Notes: generated from the letters alone by a model not told the origin. Shown: positions 8,119-18,100, numbered from the stretch's first letter. The stretch: DNA of 43,315 nucleotides from Pseudomonadota bacterium (GCA_023422955.1 JAFAGG010000043.1:1-43315); one strand, 5' to 3'. Made by a program: numbers and translations.

Positions 8119-9075
8119 ATGGCATTTTTTTCCATTCTCATTGCCTTGTTGATTGAGCAAGTCCGTCCGCTGCGTGCCGAAAATCCGGTGCATGGCGCAG
8201 TACGCCTGTTCGCAATCCGGGCCGAAGGATGGTTCAATGCCGGCCAGATCGATCATGGCCGCCTGGCCTGGATCGTGGTGATACTGGCCATGACCCTGCC
8301 GACCTTGCTGCTGTACTGGGTATTCGCAAAAATGGGGCCGCTGACCGCGCTGATCTTCAATATCGTCATCGTCTATCTGACGCTGGGCATGCGGCAGTAC
8401 AGCCACTATTTCACTTCCATTCAATTTGCCCTGGCTTCCGGCGACGAAGCGACTGCGCGTTCGCTGCTGGCGGACTGGACCAAGCAGGATACGGTGGCCA
8501 TGGACGTGCGTGAAATTTCGCGCCTGGCGATTGAAAAGGCAATGCTGACCACGCACCGGCGCGTGTTCGGCGTGTTCTTCTGGTTCATCCTGCCTTTGGG
8601 TCCGGCGGGGGCTGTTTTCTATCGCGTGGCCGAATATCTGGCGCGCGCCTGGAAGGAGCCGGATCACCTGAAGAATGAAGCCTTCGGCCGGTTCGCGCAG
8701 CAGGCTTTTTACTGGATAGACTGGATTCCTTCGCGGCTGACGGCTGCCACTTTTGCCGTAGTCGGCAATTTTGAAGATGCCATCTATGCCTGGCGCAACT
8801 TCGCCCATCGCTGGGAAGACCGGGCTACCGGCATCATCCTGGCCACGGGCGGCGGCGCAATCGGTGCGCGCCTTGGATCGCCGCTCGAAAAAGCCGCCAG
8901 CGTTCCGGAAGCCGAAGCCTTGACCATGGAGACTTCCGCGCCCGAGCCGGAAAGCCTGCCTGGCGAAGAGCCTTCGATACGCTCGCTGCAAAGCACGGTC
9001 GGCCTGGTCTGGCGTTCGCTGCTGCTTTGGCTGCTGCTATTGTTGCTGCTCTCGGTCACGGCCTGGTTCAGTTAA
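8119..9075 (+). CDS. CobD/CbiB-family membrane protein
   Basis: A 318-residue membrane protein of the CobD/CbiB superfamily, which also includes AmpE. The N-terminus AFFSILIALLIEQVRPLR is characteristic of the version found beside rplS in Burkholderiales. Hydrophobic segments lie at about 45-100 (LAWIVVILAMTLPTLLLYWVF, then ALIFNIVIVYLTLG), 150-170 (VFGVFFWFILPLGPAGAVFYRV) and the C-terminal LLLWLLLLLLLSVTAW. Conserved family features include ASGDEATARSLLADW and FYWIDWIPSRLTAATFAVVGNF. No other cobalamin-synthesis gene is nearby, so adenosylcobinamide-phosphate synthase activity is doubtful. The ATG at 8119 has GAAGG upstream; a GTG sits 3 bases earlier. About residues 255-295 form a low-complexity acidic linker (many Glu, Pro and Ser). 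Confidence 0.8.
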   Translation: MAFFSILIALLIEQVRPLRAENPVHGAVRLFAIRAEGWFNAGQIDHGRLAWIVVILAMTLPTLLLYWVFAKMGPLTALIFNIVIVYLTLGMRQYSHYFTSIQFALASGDEATARSLLADWTKQDTVAMDVREISRLAIEKAMLTTHRRVFGVFFWFILPLGPAGAVFYRVAEYLARAWKEPDHLKNEAFGRFAQQAFYWIDWIPSRLTAATFAVVGNFEDAIYAWRNFAHRWEDRATGIILATGGGAIGARLGSPLEKAASVPEAEALTMETSAPEPESLPGEEPSIRSLQSTVGLVWRSLLLWLLLLLLLSVTAWFS

Positions 9076-9182
9076 GCCGCTTCACGCTTCATCTCCTGTT
9101 TGTTTCTCTGGTACCTGCCGACAGTCTGCTGGCGGCAGGCTGTCATTTGTCTTGCATTTGTCTTGCTTGAAAGGGAAGCGGC

Positions 9183-9866
9183 ATGCATGCCTCTTTTCAT
9201 GAAATGCTGGCCATAGGCCTGAGCATACTTATCGTACTGGTCTATTATTTTTTCCTGTTTCGCCAGGGACGGCGCAGTGCCGAGGGCACCATCCATACGC
9301 TGAATGCCCGTGTCCGCCTGTTGTGGGTCAGGCATGTCATGAGCAACGAGTCGAAAGACTTGCTGGCGGTGCAGACGCTGCGCAACATGGTCATGGCTGC
9401 CACCTTCAAGGCCACTTCCTCGCTGGTGCTGATCGTGGGCACGCTCAGCCTAGTGGGGCAGGCCGATGTACGTGCCCAGACCTGGCAGGTATTGAGCCTG
9501 GCCGGCGCGCAGTTGCCGCAATGGTGGCTGGCTAAACTGCTGTGCCTGTTGCTGGTGCTGATGGTTGCTTTCTTCGCGTTCGTCATGGTGGTACGTCAGC
9601 TTAACCATGTGATGTTCATGGTCAGCCTGCCGAAGGCCGCAGCGCAGGGCGCCTTTGCACCGGATCGCGTTGCGCAGTACCTGAACCTGGCCGGCATGTA
9701 TTACACCATAGGCATGCGCGCCTTCCTGGTCATGGTGCCGCTCGCATTCTGGCTATTCGGTCCCTGGTTCCTGGTCGCCGCCACGCTGGGTTTGATCGTG
9801 GTGCTTTACGGCATGGACCGCGCACCCTTGGCGAGTGACCACAAAGATATTTCCATAGAGCTGTAA
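9183..9866 (+). CDS. DUF599 membrane protein
   Basis: A 227-residue membrane protein matching the DUF599 family. Hydrophobic helices lie at about 8-25, 72-95, 115-140 and 175-215. The DUF599 hallmark is the segment VQTLRNMVMAATFKATSSLVL. Function is unknown. GGGAAG stands upstream of the ATG. It follows the CobD-like gene by 107 bases on the same strand, but I see no functional link between them. Confidence 0.82.
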   Translation: MHASFHEMLAIGLSILIVLVYYFFLFRQGRRSAEGTIHTLNARVRLLWVRHVMSNESKDLLAVQTLRNMVMAATFKATSSLVLIVGTLSLVGQADVRAQTWQVLSLAGAQLPQWWLAKLLCLLLVLMVAFFAFVMVVRQLNHVMFMVSLPKAAAQGAFAPDRVAQYLNLAGMYYTIGMRAFLVMVPLAFWLFGPWFLVAATLGLIVVLYGMDRAPLASDHKDISIEL

Positions 9867-10019
9867 ATACATCGTCCTCCGGCTTCGGGTCAGTTGCGTC
9901 CTCTTTGCAGAATAAATATGACGCAGCATTTATTCCTGCGGCATGAGTCAGAGAGAGTAGACCGGCGGTTGTTTGCAGAGCAGCCGCCTTTACTTTTCAC
10001 TTTCCAGGAGTCACGCGCC

Positions 10020-11408
10020 ATGGCAGCCAGAATCGAGAAAGATAGCTTCGGTCCCATCGAGGTTCCGCAAGAGCGTTTATGGGGAGCGCAAACCCAGCGC
10101 TCGCTCCAGTTCTTCGCGATTTCCCGCGAACAGATGCCCGATGAATTGATCACGGCGCTGGCGCAGGTGAAATACGCGTGCGCGCAAGCCAACTTGGAGC
10201 TGGGCAAGCTGCCGCCGGAGAAGGCGCAAGCCATCATGCAAGCTGCCGAAGAAGTGCTCGCGGGGCGGCATGCGCAGGAGTTTCCGCTGTCGGTATGGCA
10301 AACCGGGTCCGGTACACAGACCAACATGAACATGAATGAAGTGCTGGCCAATCGCGCGTCGGAAATTCTCGGCGGCGAGCGCGGCCAGAAGCGGCGCGTG
10401 CATCCCAACGATGAGGTCAATCTCGGACAATCGTCCAATGACATCTTCCCCACTGCCATGCATGTGGCCGCCAGTGTGGAAATACATCGCCAGTTATTGC
10501 CTGCGCTGGCGGCATTGCGAAGCAGTCTGCAGCAGAAATCCGAGGCTTTTGCCGACATCGTCAAAATAGGGCGGACCCATTTGCAGGATGCAACGCCGCT
10601 GACGCTGGGGCAGGAGTTTTCCGGCTATGTGGCCCAGCTGACGCGGGCGGAAAAAACGGTGCGCGCCATGGCGGCGTCCTTGCAGGAACTGGCGGTCGGC
10701 GGCACGGCGGTAGGCACCGGATTGAATACGCATGCGGAATTCGGCGCGCGGGTGGCAGCGGTCTTGCGCACGCGTTGCGGCTTGCCTTTCGACAGTGCGG
10801 AAAACAAATTCGCGGCCCTGGCTGCTCATGATGAAATGGTGGCGGCCCATGGCGCGCTCAAGACACTGGCCGCTGCGATGATGAAAATTGCCAACGATAT
10901 ACGCTGGCTGGCTTCGGGGCCGCGTTCCGGCCTGGGCGAATTGCGCATCCCGGAAAACGAACCCGGCAGCTCCATCATGCCGGGCAAGGTCAATCCGACG
11001 CAATGCGAAGCCATGACGATGCTGTGCTGCCAAGTGCTGGGCAATGATGTCGCGATCAATATCGGCGGCGCTTCCGGAAACTTTGAACTGAATGTGTTCA
11101 AGCCACTGATCGCGCACAATTTTCTGCAAAGCGTACGCTTGCTGGCCGACGGCATGCGCAGCTTCGACGAGCACTGCGTGCGCGGCATAGAAGCCGACCA
11201 TGAGCGCATTGCCGACCTGATGCAGCGCTCGCTGATGCTGGTAACTGCGCTGACACCGCATATCGGCTATGACAAGGCTGCGCAAATCGCCAAGGATGCG
11301 CATCGCAAGGGTACGACGCTGAAGGAGGAAGCGCTTGCTTGCGGTTATGTGAGTGCTGAGGATTTCGATAGCTGGGTGCGGCCGCAAGACATGACAAGGC
11401 CGGCATGA
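10020..11408 (+). CDS. fumC: Class II fumarate hydratase FumC
   Basis: Iron-independent, oxygen-stable fumarase that interconverts fumarate and L-malate in the TCA cycle. The 462-residue protein has the superfamily signature GSSIMPGKVNPTQCEA around residue 318, the substrate region GSGTQTNMNMNEVLANRASE around 98-117, and IGRTHLQDATPLTLGQE around 183-199. I chose the ATG at 10020 because CCAGGAG lies 9-15 bases upstream and the product starts like other FumC proteins; the frame extends upstream to 9894. It stands alone on its strand and is closed by an 11-bp-stem terminator. Confidence 0.98.
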   Translation: MAARIEKDSFGPIEVPQERLWGAQTQRSLQFFAISREQMPDELITALAQVKYACAQANLELGKLPPEKAQAIMQAAEEVLAGRHAQEFPLSVWQTGSGTQTNMNMNEVLANRASEILGGERGQKRRVHPNDEVNLGQSSNDIFPTAMHVAASVEIHRQLLPALAALRSSLQQKSEAFADIVKIGRTHLQDATPLTLGQEFSGYVAQLTRAEKTVRAMAASLQELAVGGTAVGTGLNTHAEFGARVAAVLRTRCGLPFDSAENKFAALAAHDEMVAAHGALKTLAAAMMKIANDIRWLASGPRSGLGELRIPENEPGSSIMPGKVNPTQCEAMTMLCCQVLGNDVAINIGGASGNFELNVFKPLIAHNFLQSVRLLADGMRSFDEHCVRGIEADHERIADLMQRSLMLVTALTPHIGYDKAAQIAKDAHRKGTTLKEEALACGYVSAEDFDSWVRPQDMTRPA

Positions 11409-11451
11409 ACCTGGGGAAATCTCTGAAGAGGACGGCCGGTTGGCGCCGGTA

Positions 11452-11498
11452 AAAAAACAAGAGTCCGTGCACTGCGAAACAATGCACGGACTCTTTTT
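11452..11498 (+). terminator. Bidirectional terminator after fumC
   Basis: GAGTCCGTGCA (11461-11471) pairs perfectly with TGCACGGACTC (11483-11493), with an 11-base loop, and is followed by TTTTT. The left flank is A-rich (AAAAAAACAA), so it can also serve minus-strand transcripts from the gene at 11607-11876. Confidence 0.93.
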
Positions 11499-11606
11499 GA
11501 GGTCGGGCATTCAGCCCTGGTACGGATGCAAGGATGAAGAGCGGCGCAATGCAATGCTACCTGGCCCGCGCCTTCTTCGGCCTTGTCCCCGGAAACTGAA
11601 GCAGGG

Positions 11607-11876
11607 TCAACGTGGCGTGCCGCGACGCACCATGTTGACGATTGCCAGCAGAATCACGGCACCCAGCAGCGATACCAGTAATGAACCAATGCTGAAATCA
11701 TTCTGGTTGATCGTGCCGGTACCGAACAGCGGAGCCAGCAACCAGCCACCCAATAGGGCACCCACAATACCTACAATGATATTTAGCAACATGCCTTGCT
11801 GAGCGTTGGTGCGCATGATGATGCTGGCCAGCCAGCCTAAAACGCCGCCGATAATGATCCAGATAATAAAATTCAT
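11607..11876 (-). CDS. GlsB/YeaQ/YmgE small membrane protein
   Basis: An 89-residue protein with three hydrophobic segments and the repeated glycine pattern of the GlsB/YeaQ/YmgE (transglycosylase-associated) family: IIWIIIGGVLGWLASIIM, then LLNIIVGIVGALLGGWL and SLLVSLLGAVILLAIVN. Members are stress-responsive inner-membrane proteins with no proven enzymatic role. A strong AGGAGG stands 5 bases before the ATG. The gene is isolated, next to a 0.9 kb gene-poor stretch, and its transcript can end at the terminator after fumC. Confidence 0.9.
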   Translation of the reverse strand: MNFIIWIIIGGVLGWLASIIMRTNAQQGMLLNIIVGIVGALLGGWLLAPLFGTGTINQNDFSIGSLLVSLLGAVILLAIVNMVRRGTPR

Positions 11877-12792
11877 ATTGACCTCCTAGGTTAAAAGTAT
11901 CGTTGCAACAGGCGAGCTACCGGCTACAACGGGTTAAAGATTCGACCCAATGAACTACGTAAAGTGCACGCTGCAGCGTAATCAGCGTTTTCATCTAAAG
12001 CCTCACCTTTGCCGACTGGCGCGATTCATCAGGCACTCTCTGCTGCAATTGGCAGATGTCCAGCCCTAACCACCTTGTTTCAACTCGCTTCAGAGGCCAC
12101 ATGTTCGTGTCCTACCTGCATTAGGCAAAGGTCAGCGCCTCTGGTTCACTGCTATCGCTCATGACCTCCTTTCCTTCATGGTTACCGGTGGAAATAACTG
12201 CGGTCTATGCAATTTCGGTCGGCCTCTTTTAAGCATCCATCTCAAGCCTCCATCCGGCTTCCATCCAGAAGCATCGGACAGAGAGCAAACTACGGGCCAG
12301 GTGTGCCTTAAGCGGTGCAAAAGAGACGCAAAATCCGTTCGTATCATTTCATTCACTATGCTTTGGCATGGCATGGTTTCAACCATGACCGAAAACAATA
12401 CCTGCGCAAATATGTGGCAGATTTTTTCAGCAGCCGGCTGGTGCGGTCGAGATGCGGAGCTTTTGAACACAGGGCACGGCAGGAGATGGCCGGCTTCGCA
12501 GAAAGCCCGCGCTGCACCGGATGCTGCGTCTTTCGACTAGAGCTCTTGTGCGCAATGGGGTTCCCTGCATGCTGATTCAGTTTTCGTCTGCCTTCTCGCA
12601 TGCATCGATCTTTTCCGAAAGCGTAAAAGCGTAAAAGCGCGACAAGCAGGCATGCGAAGCCAGGGGAAGCTTGATCGGTAACAAGATGCGCAGGCAGAAG
12701 TTGAGTAAGGTAGCCCACACAGGAAAATGAGCGTTATAAGTGAACGTTAAGCTTGCCCTGACCGGGATATTTTGCAAGAGGAGGAGTGAATC
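11877..12792. other. Gene-poor stretch of 0.9 kb
   Basis: No convincing gene was seen on either strand. Open frames of 80-120 codons overlap each other on both strands with no family resemblance. Small details: a 12-bp perfect palindrome ACGCTGCAGCGT at 11968-11979; a minus-strand mini-ORF of 13 codons (12162 to 12121, MSDSSEPEALTFA) directly behind AAAGGAGG; and a tandem GCGTAAAA near 12620. The right end must contain the leader and probably the promoter of the histidine kinase gene; AGAGGAGGAG precedes its start. Confidence 0.5.
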
Positions 12793-13953
12793 ATGGCGTC
12801 GATAGCAGAACACCGTATGCATGGCCGTGAGGGCATGGATAGGGTCGCCTCATCCATCGCCTTCATGCTGGGACTCAGTGCATTGCTGATGCTGTATCAG
12901 GCTTATGCCGACCTGTCGTCGCTCAATGTGGCGGCTGGTGCTTTCATGCTGGCCGCAGCCCTGACGATGGGCTGGCAGGCGCATCGACGCAGTCGGGAAG
13001 CTTCCACCGATAGCACCGCGATGATGCGCGCGCTTGCGGAAGCCCTGCCTCAGGCAGTCACTATCAGGAACGCCAAGGGAGATCTGCTGTTTGCCAATAG
13101 CGCGGCACAGAACACGAATGACAGGCAGGCCGCTGCCGTAACAGCGCAGCGCTTTCCCTGGTGTGCCGCCGATGGACGGCTGTTGGGCTGGGTGGAGGTG
13201 AATGCGGAGGCGGGAAGCTGCGCCGACCACGTGCCGGCGCTTTCCGAGCACGACGTGGAATGCCGGGTGGCGCAGCGTACCACGCAGGTGCGCGAGCTGA
13301 TGGCGCATGTTGAAACTTGCCGCGAAGAGGAAAAGAAGGCGCTTGCGCGCAAGGTGCATGGTGAGCTGGGTTCGTCGCTGACGGCGATCTCCATCCACCT
13401 GGCGATTCTTTCCCGCCAGTTGCCCGAGACGCCGGCTTTGCATGAGCGCCTCAAGGAAATGAAGGCATTGCTGGGATCGGCCGCCGAGGTGATGCGTCAG
13501 ATTCAATCAGGACTGCGGCCGGACAAGCTGGAACTGTTCGGCCTAAATACAGCGATCGAAGAGCTGGCGGATTCCGTCTCGCAGTCATCCGGCATTGCCT
13601 TCAATCTTGATCTCCCCGAGGAATCGCCGTCTTATCCTTCACACCTGGAAATCGCGGCTTATCGCATGCTGGAGCAGGTGCTCGACAATGTCGCGCAGCA
13701 TGCCTATGCCACCCGGGTAAACATCGCGCTGGAGGAGAAGGAAGGCCAGCTGAAGATAGTGGTCAGCGATAACGGGGTGGGATTCAATCCGCATGAAACG
13801 CCGTCCGGTGCGTACGGCTTGTGCAGCCTGCGCGAGAGAGTGGCTTACCTGGGCGGACAGGCCGAAATCCTGTCTGCGCCCGGGAAGGGAACCCGGATCA
13901 GCATCAGCCTGCCCGCCCAATGCGAGCTGGATGCCTTGCAGCTGGCTTCCTGA
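12793..13953 (+). CDS. NarX-type sensor histidine kinase
   Basis: Membrane sensor kinase of the HisKA_3 (NarX/DesK) class, 386 residues. Two membrane helices lie at about 20-37 and 44-60 with almost no periplasmic loop, so sensing is probably in the membrane or cytoplasm. A short PAS-like region follows (about 75-140, TIRNAKGDLLFANSAAQN), then a helical linker, the dimerisation domain with the phospho-acceptor His189 in ARKVHGELGSSLTAI, and the ATPase domain with N299, DNGVGF (326-331) and GLCSLRERVAYLGGQ. The residue after His189 is Gly, where most relatives have Asp, and Ser194 stands where many have Gln. AGAGGAGGAG precedes the ATG. The probable partner is the convergent response regulator at 14083-14718. 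The signal is unknown. Confidence 0.9.
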   Translation: MASIAEHRMHGREGMDRVASSIAFMLGLSALLMLYQAYADLSSLNVAAGAFMLAAALTMGWQAHRRSREASTDSTAMMRALAEALPQAVTIRNAKGDLLFANSAAQNTNDRQAAAVTAQRFPWCAADGRLLGWVEVNAEAGSCADHVPALSEHDVECRVAQRTTQVRELMAHVETCREEEKKALARKVHGELGSSLTAISIHLAILSRQLPETPALHERLKEMKALLGSAAEVMRQIQSGLRPDKLELFGLNTAIEELADSVSQSSGIAFNLDLPEESPSYPSHLEIAAYRMLEQVLDNVAQHAYATRVNIALEEKEGQLKIVVSDNGVGFNPHETPSGAYGLCSLRERVAYLGGQAEILSAPGKGTRISISLPAQCELDALQLAS

Positions 13954-14082
13954 GTTGTTTATGGCAGCAGGCATGAGCGGTACGAGGCATTGCGCAGCAA
14001 GGGCTGCCATTTCGCACACCGCTCACAGGTCATCCACAAGGCAAGGAGAAACTCGATCAGGCGGGTTCGAAACTAGGCGTGG

Positions 14083-14718
14083 CTAGTCCACCAGGTTTTG
14101 CTTGATCGCGTAATAAATGATGTCGGCATTGCTGCCCATCTTCATCTTTTCCAGGATGCGCGAACGATAGGTGCTGACGGTTTTCACGCTGAGGCACAAC
14201 TCTTCCGCAATCTTGGAAACTCCCAAGCCCTGACCCAGCTTGTGGAAAATCTGGAATTCGCGCGAAGAAAGCGTTTCGTGCAAGGGCTTTTCCCCCTCCT
14301 GGACATTCAAGTCGGAGGTGAGCAAATCCGCCACCACCGGGCTGATGTACTTGTGTCCCTTCAGGATGGTTTGAATGGCATTCACCAGTTCCGTGGCCAG
14401 CGCTTCCTTCTGTACATAGCCGCTGGCGCCGCTGCGCAGAATTTGTACCGCGTAGCGATTTTCGGGATGCATGGAGAGCATCAGTACCGGCAGATGAGGT
14501 TTTTCGCGCTTGATCTGCTTGAGTACATCGACGCCGCTCTTGTCCGGCATCGCAATGTCCAGCAGTACGATATCCCAGTCCTGGGAGCGAATCAGCCGCA
14601 TGGCTTCCTGTGCGGTTGCCGCTTCGCCGGCAATCTGCATGTTGGGAAGGCTGTCGAGGAAATAGTGTATGCCTGCCCGGACTACGGCATGATCATCGAC
14701 AACCAAAATCTTCGTCAT
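14083..14718 (-). CDS. NarL/FixJ-family response regulator
   Basis: Two-domain transcription regulator of 211 residues. The receiver domain starts MTKILVVDDHAVVRAG, with the acidic pair D8/D9, phospho-acceptor D54 (VLLDIAMPD), the conserved Ser in LMLSMHPE and the Lys in YVQKEA. The C-terminal LuxR-type helix-turn-helix starts LSSREFQIFHKLGQGLG and continues as EELCLSVKTVSTYRSRILEKM. I chose the ATG at 14718 because the product then starts exactly at the receiver; an in-frame ATG at 14730 is possible. Neither has a strong ribosome binding site. It faces the NarX-type kinase tail to tail with a 129-base gap. Target genes are unknown. Confidence 0.93.
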   Translation of the reverse strand: MTKILVVDDHAVVRAGIHYFLDSLPNMQIAGEAATAQEAMRLIRSQDWDIVLLDIAMPDKSGVDVLKQIKREKPHLPVLMLSMHPENRYAVQILRSGASGYVQKEALATELVNAIQTILKGHKYISPVVADLLTSDLNVQEGEKPLHETLSSREFQIFHKLGQGLGVSKIAEELCLSVKTVSTYRSRILEKMKMGSNADIIYYAIKQNLVD

Positions 14719-15132
14719 GGTGGTCAGCATAGAGGGGCCAAGTCTTCAGTGGTGCTGCCCGCGGCGGTGTGCCAGGCAACGGGCAAAATGAGAGGTGACA
14801 TATTTCTGCTTCTTCCTGCAAATGCTTGCAACTGCAATTTTGCTGCTACCCGTAAGCCGGTCGCAGCAATAAAAACCCATTCAACAAAATAAATCAGCGT
14901 CAAACGCCCTGCATTATGTGTGACGTTCTCCCGATCAGGAGAGTTATTTCGCATTGAGGCGCTGAAGATAATGGCATCAAATTTTTCGTGCAGGTTTGCG
15001 CTGCAGCAAGAGTATGAGCGCTACTTCGCGTAAGCGTAACACGATGTAACCAGCGTCTTTCCAGCCCAAGCTTAAAAAATCAGCAGGCTTGGCTGGGTGT
15101 AGGCCGAAGTCTGCGGCGAGCGAGGCAGCCGC
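14719..15132. other. Intergenic region between regulator and tamB
   Basis: There are 414 bases without a supported gene. The left side must contain the response-regulator promoter, but I found no good -35/-10 pair. A short inverted repeat TCTCC/GGAGA lies at 14927-14942. Near the tamB end, an 11/10-base hairpin spans 15061-15096 and is listed separately. A minus-strand open frame at 14724-14954 has no ribosome binding site and no family resemblance. Confidence 0.5.
15061..15096 (-). terminator. Possible terminator hairpin after tamB
   Basis: CCAGCC-C-AAGC (15061-15071) pairs with GCTTGGCTGG (15087-15096) apart from one bulged C. Read on the minus strand it lies 37 bases after the tamB stop. 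The T6 run is in the loop rather than after the stem, so it is not a standard intrinsic terminator; it may stop or stabilise the tamA-tamB transcript. Confidence 0.35.
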
Positions 15133-18100
15133 TCAATCAAAGGCGATATTGTAGAAAATCGAGAAGGCACTGCGGCTGCCTGCTTCCGCTTCCAGCGTCA
15201 CGCGGCGCGACAACTGGTAGCGCAGCAGCAGGACGCTGGTGAGATTTTCCAGTCCCTGCCGATAACTGACATAGAGTCGCGAAGAAATTTGCTTACCTAC
15301 TGTAACAATACGTTCCTGCAGACCGTCGCCGCCGGTAGTGAGGCTGAGCGTATCCAGGCCGAAGGCATTGGCGATGCGCGCCTGCGTACCGACCGATTCT
15401 CTGCCGCCCAGCAGCGCGCCGGCCGCTGCCTGCAATACGGAGAGGTCGCCCTGCGCCACCGCATCCAGGCCTCGGCCCAGCACCAGCCAGGATAACTTGT
15501 CTGCATCCGGCAGAGGCGGCTCCGACACCAGCGTGATGCGTGGCGCCAGCACCGTACCGCCTATCGAAACACCAGCCGCCACCTCCTGGTCGCGCTTCAT
15601 CGCCAGGATATTCAGGGCCGGATTGTTCAGCGGTCCGCTGAACTGCAGCACGCCGCGTTCAATCGCGAGTTCTCTTCCGTAAGCGGTAAAGCTGCCCTTG
15701 GCCAGGCTGAGCGTGCCTTGTGCCTGTATCGTATCGCCGGCGCCATTCAGAAGGCGAACTTCGCCCACGACCACTGCATCCAGCCCCTGGCCGCGCAGCG
15801 TGATGCCGTCGCCAAGCGCCACCTGCAGGTCCAGCGCCAGCGGGAAGGATGCGGCCTGCTTTTCTTCCTGGCCGACGATGATGACATCGCTGGACAGGCT
15901 GGGCATATCGGCTTGCCCGATATCGAAGAAGCCTGAATCCACGGTGAAGCGGCCCGTTACGGCAGCCTCTCCCTGTTGCAGCGTGATGCGGCTGTCACCG
16001 CTGAGCGTCAGCCGGCGGTCGGCCCGGTTCAGCAGGCGGTAACGCCGCGCTTCCAGCGTCAGCCGCACATCAGGCTGGGCGCTGCCGAACACGATCGGTC
16101 CCGACAAGCCGATATGGCCTTCTTCGCTGGCAAAGCGCAGCGATTCGATCAGCAGGCTGGAATCGTCGAATCGTCCTATCAGGGTGCCTTGGCGCAGATC
16201 GATGCCGGTATCGGCAAAGAACAGGCGCAGCGCATTACCCTGCAGATGGCCGTCGAGCTGAGGTTGGGCGATGGTGCCGCCGATTGCCACGCTGCTATCC
16301 AGGCGCCCGCTCGCAATCAGCGCGGGCGAGATGAGCGGCCCGGCCCAGCCGATATCCGGCACCGCGACCCTGACTGTTCCCGCCAGGCGGGTAGTGGCGT
16401 CGAATTCGACCTGGCGGCCTCGTCCCTGGGCGGTGGCATCCACAGCGATCTGCCCCAGTCGTTCGCCTTCGGCCAGCGCGCGCAATACCAGTTCATTGCC
16501 CTTGGTATGGGCGTTCAGCGTCAGCGTGCGCAAGCCCAGCGGCATGGCGGTATGGCCCAGCACCTCGACGTCGCCGCTTTCACGCTGAAACGACAGATTC
16601 CCATTGAGGGTCTTGCCCTTGTTGAGGTCCCAGGTTCCGCTCAATACCATGTCGGTGCGCAGCGGCATTTCCGTGGCGGCGAATTTCAGCAACTGGGCCA
16701 ACTGCAGGCGTTCGATGCGCCCGCGCGTGGCAAGGCCGCGCTGATTGTTTTCGAAAAGTTCTACCGCGATCCCGCCGGTATCGGTATCGACAAAGAAATT
16801 TTCCAGCCGGGTGTCGGCGGCCGAGATCAGCAGCGGGGCCGGTTGGCGCAGGCGCGCCTCCACCGGGCCTTGTGCCAGCAGCTGCTCTATACGGCCTTGC
16901 CAGCGCGGCTGGCGGGCCAGGTTGTTCAGGCCGCCGGCCAACTGCACTTCCCATTGCTGCTTGCCGCCGGAGCCCGAGGCTTGCAGGGTATGGTCGGCTG
17001 TCGTGCCATCGCCGCGCAGGGTCACGGTATCGATCCGGGCTGCACCCAGATCGATAGCGGTGGCCTTCACGTCCAGCCGCAAAGCTGCATTGGCACGCGG
17101 CGAGAATTCGACCTGGGCCGACAGTGCCTTGACCGCCTGCTCGCCCATGCGCAACGCGCCGCCCTGCATCTCGGCGACGATACTGCGCAGGGAAAAAGGC
17201 TGACTGGTATCGACATGGATGTCCGCCTCGCCCTGCAGGCTGCCGACTTGAATGTCGTCCGGCAGGCGCAATTGCGCCGTCTGCCATTCGAGTTGGATGC
17301 GCGGTGTTTCCAGTGTGCCGGCCGCATTGCCCTTGGCATGCAGCGCGCCGCCGAACTGCGGACTCAGCTGCTGCAGTTGCGGCGCATCGATCATGAAGTC
17401 CAGGCGCGAGTTCTGTTCCGATAGCGCGCCTTGCACCTGCAAGCGATTGGCGCCGGCCAGCAGCGACAGGTCGGGAATGGTGATGCTCTTGCCCTGCAGG
17501 CGCGCTTCGCCGCTGCCTTGCAGCGGATGGCCGGCAAGGCGGCTGTCTTTCAGTTCGAAGCGCAGTTCTCCTTGCAAAGCCGGCGCGCGCTGGCCTTGGG
17601 CGGCGAAGCTGCCGTTCAGCAGCAAATCCGGCAGTTCGGCAAACTCGCCGAGATCGGCCAGGCGGAAGCGCTGCAGTTGTCCATCGGCCTGGAATGCCTG
17701 CGCGTCATCCAGTTGCATCGAGCCGGAGAAGGAAGCGGAACCCTTGCCTATGCGCAGTTCTGCTTCCGGCACGGTCACTACGTTGTCGGCGACGGCAGCG
17801 CGTGCGGTCAGCGTGATGCGATTGCGGTCCAGCGGTTCGCTCAGATCCAGCGCCACGTCCTGCCGGCCATCGGCATGCTGCAACGCTACCGAGCCCGACA
17901 GGCGCGTGACGCGCAGGCGTTCGTCGATATGCCGGAGGTTGAGGCGCTCGGTGCGCAGGGTCATATCCACCTTGCCGTCATCCAGCTGGCCATTGCCGGT
18001 AATGCTGCCCGCCGCCTGCTGCCCATTGCCCAGCACGGCGCGCAAATCGCGGAAGCTGATTTTCTGCGCCTGGCGGTCGAAGAGCAGGGACAGGCTGGAC

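Noticed and set aside
12159..12575. Open frames of 86-120 codons on both strands
   Set aside because: They overlap each other, show no family pattern, and lack convincing start signals.
14724..14954. Minus-strand frame of 76 codons upstream of the response regulator
   Set aside because: No ribosome binding site and no recognisable pattern; it probably lies in the regulator's leader.
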